From Actinomycetes bacterium (lineage in GTDB: Bacteria; Actinomycetota; Actinomycetes; Propionibacteriales; Propionibacteriaceae), in assembly GCA_023387135.1 (NCBI GenBank), contig JAEWIK010000214.1:1-5627 (forward strand): a DNA stretch of 5,627 bases. Reading direction: 5' to 3'. Positions 4,568 through 5,627 of this stretch are shown here, piece by piece. The notes beneath the pieces were generated by a model. That model was not told the DNA's origin. It did no database searches and was given only the letters and a program-made list of their open reading frames with translations. How positions within the stretch are numbered: the first letter of the stretch is position 1; the number at the start of each line of letters is the position of its first letter. The translations under genes were made by a program, and so were the position numbers.

Positions 4568-5627
4568 AGCGGTGGCGGCCGGGCCGAGACCCGCGTGCCG
4601 AGCGGATAGACCCGCCGGCGCCTCGTGGCAGCGGGCCGGCGCGTCCTCGCGTCGTGGTCGTGGGAGGCGGGATCGCCGGGCTCGCGGCGGCGACCGGACT
4701 GGCCGAGCGAGGAGTGGCCGTCACGCTGTTGGAGGCGCAGCGGCAACTCGGCGGACGGGTCAGGGCCTGGCAGGTGGGGGACGGCCTCACGATGAGCAGG
4801 GGCTTCCACGCCTTCTTCAGGCAGTACTACAACCTGCGGGCGCTGCTGCGCCGGAGCGACCCCGCCCTGGAGCGGCTCACTCCCGTCCCCGACTACCCGC
4901 TGAAACTGGCGGGCGGCCCGACCGACTCGTTCGCCGGCATCCCGCGGACGCCGCCGTGGAGCATTCTCGGTTTCGTCGCCGGCAGCCCGACCTTCAGGCT
5001 GCGCGACCTGGCAGGCGTGAACGCGAGGGCGGCGTTCGACCTGTTGCGGGTGCGGTTCCCCGGCACGTATGCGGAGTTGGACGGCGTCAGCGCGGCCGAC
5101 GTGCTCGACAGGCTGAGGTTCCCCGCCCAGGCGCGGCATCTCGCGCTGGAGGTGTTCGCGCGCAGCTTCTTCGCCGACCCGAGGGAGTTCTCGGGCGGCG
5201 AGCTGCTGGCCATGTTCCACACCTACTTCCTCGGCAGCGCCGAGGGGTTGCTGTTCGACGTCCCCGACGACGACTACGACACGGCCCTCTGGGCGCCGCT
5301 CGGCCGCCGGCTCGCCGGTCTCGGTGCCGACGTCAGGACGGGAGTGCGCGTGGCGGCCCTGGAACGACAGGCCGACGGCGTGCGGGTCGTCCACGACCAG
5401 GGCGAGGAGCCCGCCGACGCCGTGGTCCTCGCGCTCGACACCGTGCCGCTGCAACGGATCGTCGCGGCGTCCACCTGGTTGGGGGACGCGTCCTGGCGCG
5501 AGCGGATCGCGCGGCTGCGGTCGGCGCCCAGCTTCGCCGTGGGACGCAGGTGGCTGGGCAGGCCCCAGCCCGCCCTCGCGCCGTTCCTCGGCACCAGCGG
5601 CTACGGCCTGCTCGACAACATCTCGCG
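4564..5627 (+). CDS. crtU: Carotene desaturase/methyltransferase, isorenieratene synthase type (3'-truncated by window edge)
   Basis: Flavin-dependent enzyme that desaturates the beta-ionone ring and shifts a methyl group, making aromatic phi end groups (beta-carotene to beta-isorenieratene to isorenieratene). 354 codons are visible; the family is about 500-540 residues, so roughly the last third is missing. Seen: the dinucleotide-binding fold VVVVGGGIAGL at 30-40, Glu57 at the second strand, GGRV at 63-66, then family-typical blocks MSRGFHAFFRQYYNLR at 77-92, FARSFFADP at 198-206 and GSAEGLLFDVPDDDYD at 224-239. The GTG at 4564 is chosen for the GTGA overlap with crtYd, the AGGAG upstream, and the lack of another start before the FAD motif. 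It leaves an Arg/Pro-rich lead of about 29 residues with no hydrophobic core, so not a signal peptide. The main alternative is another CrtI-like amine-oxidase-fold oxidoreductase, but the HAFFRQYYNLR and FFADP blocks favour CrtU. Phi rather than chi ring chemistry is inferred. Confidence 0.88.
   Translation, partial: MKRWRPGRDPRAERIDPPAPRGSGPARPRVVVVGGGIAGLAAATGLAERGVAVTLLEAQRQLGGRVRAWQVGDGLTMSRGFHAFFRQYYNLRALLRRSDPALERLTPVPDYPLKLAGGPTDSFAGIPRTPPWSILGFVAGSPTFRLRDLAGVNARAAFDLLRVRFPGTYAELDGVSAADVLDRLRFPAQARHLALEVFARSFFADPREFSGGELLAMFHTYFLGSAEGLLFDVPDDDYDTALWAPLGRRLAGLGADVRTGVRVAALERQADGVRVVHDQGEEPADAVVLALDTVPLQRIVAASTWLGDASWRERIARLRSAPSFAVGRRWLGRPQPALAPFLGTSGYGLLDNIS

Larger units (their letters stand above)
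1..5627 (+). other. Aromatic carotenoid operon idi-crtE-crtI-crtB-crtYc-crtYd-crtU
   Basis: Seven co-directional genes run without a real gap. Junctions are ATGA at 389-392, GTGA at 1531-1534, ATGA at 3000-3003, 1 nt between 3902 and 3904, an 8-nt overlap at 4247-4254 and GTGA at 4564-4567. This packing implies a single transcript and translational coupling. No internal promoter or terminator is apparent, and both operon ends lie outside the window, so any light- or stress-responsive regulator cannot be seen. The gene set covers every step from IPP to aromatic C40 carotenoid. Confidence 0.88.

Noticed and set aside
4426..5454. Open - strand frame opposite crtYd and crtU
   Set aside because: Antisense shadow of conserved CrtU sequence, with no domain seen.

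Overview
The window is wall-to-wall carotenoid biosynthesis, all on the + strand. Very high GC (roughly 70% by eye), GTG starts and the gene types present point to a high-GC actinobacterium. The genus cannot be fixed from this window. The protein set resembles the isorenieratene clusters known from Brevibacterium-like actinobacteria. The strong use of the Arg codon AGG is a further hint but not diagnostic.

Layout: (1) the 3' two-thirds of idi, isopentenyl diphosphate isomerase, cut by the left edge; (2) crtE, GGPP-type prenyl diphosphate synthase; (3) crtI, phytoene desaturase; (4) crtB, phytoene synthase; (5) and (6) crtYc and crtYd, two small membrane proteins forming a heterodimeric lycopene cyclase; (7) the 5' two-thirds of crtU, a carotene desaturase/methyltransferase that makes aromatic end groups, cut by the right edge. 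There is no intergenic space to speak of: neighbours overlap by 4, 4 and 4 nt, are separated by 1 nt, then overlap by 8 and 4 nt. No stretch over 300 bases lacks a gene. I see no promoter, terminator, RNA gene, mobile element or CRISPR array inside the window, so transcription must start upstream of idi and end downstream of crtU.

The genes spell out a continuous route. Idi balances IPP and DMAPP. CrtE extends them to GGPP. CrtB condenses two GGPP to phytoene, and CrtI desaturates it to lycopene. CrtYc and CrtYd cyclise lycopene, presumably to beta-carotene. CrtU converts the beta-ionone rings to aromatic phi rings, giving isorenieratene through beta-isorenieratene. The end product is inferred from gene content, and genes beyond the right edge could modify it.

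I found no previously undescribed system. The points most worth a second look are the unbroken stop/start coupling of seven genes, the E-I-B order joined to a split cyclase and CrtU, the DDxxG form of the second Asp-rich motif in CrtE, and a codon-context effect in which AGG arginine codons follow C-ending codons.
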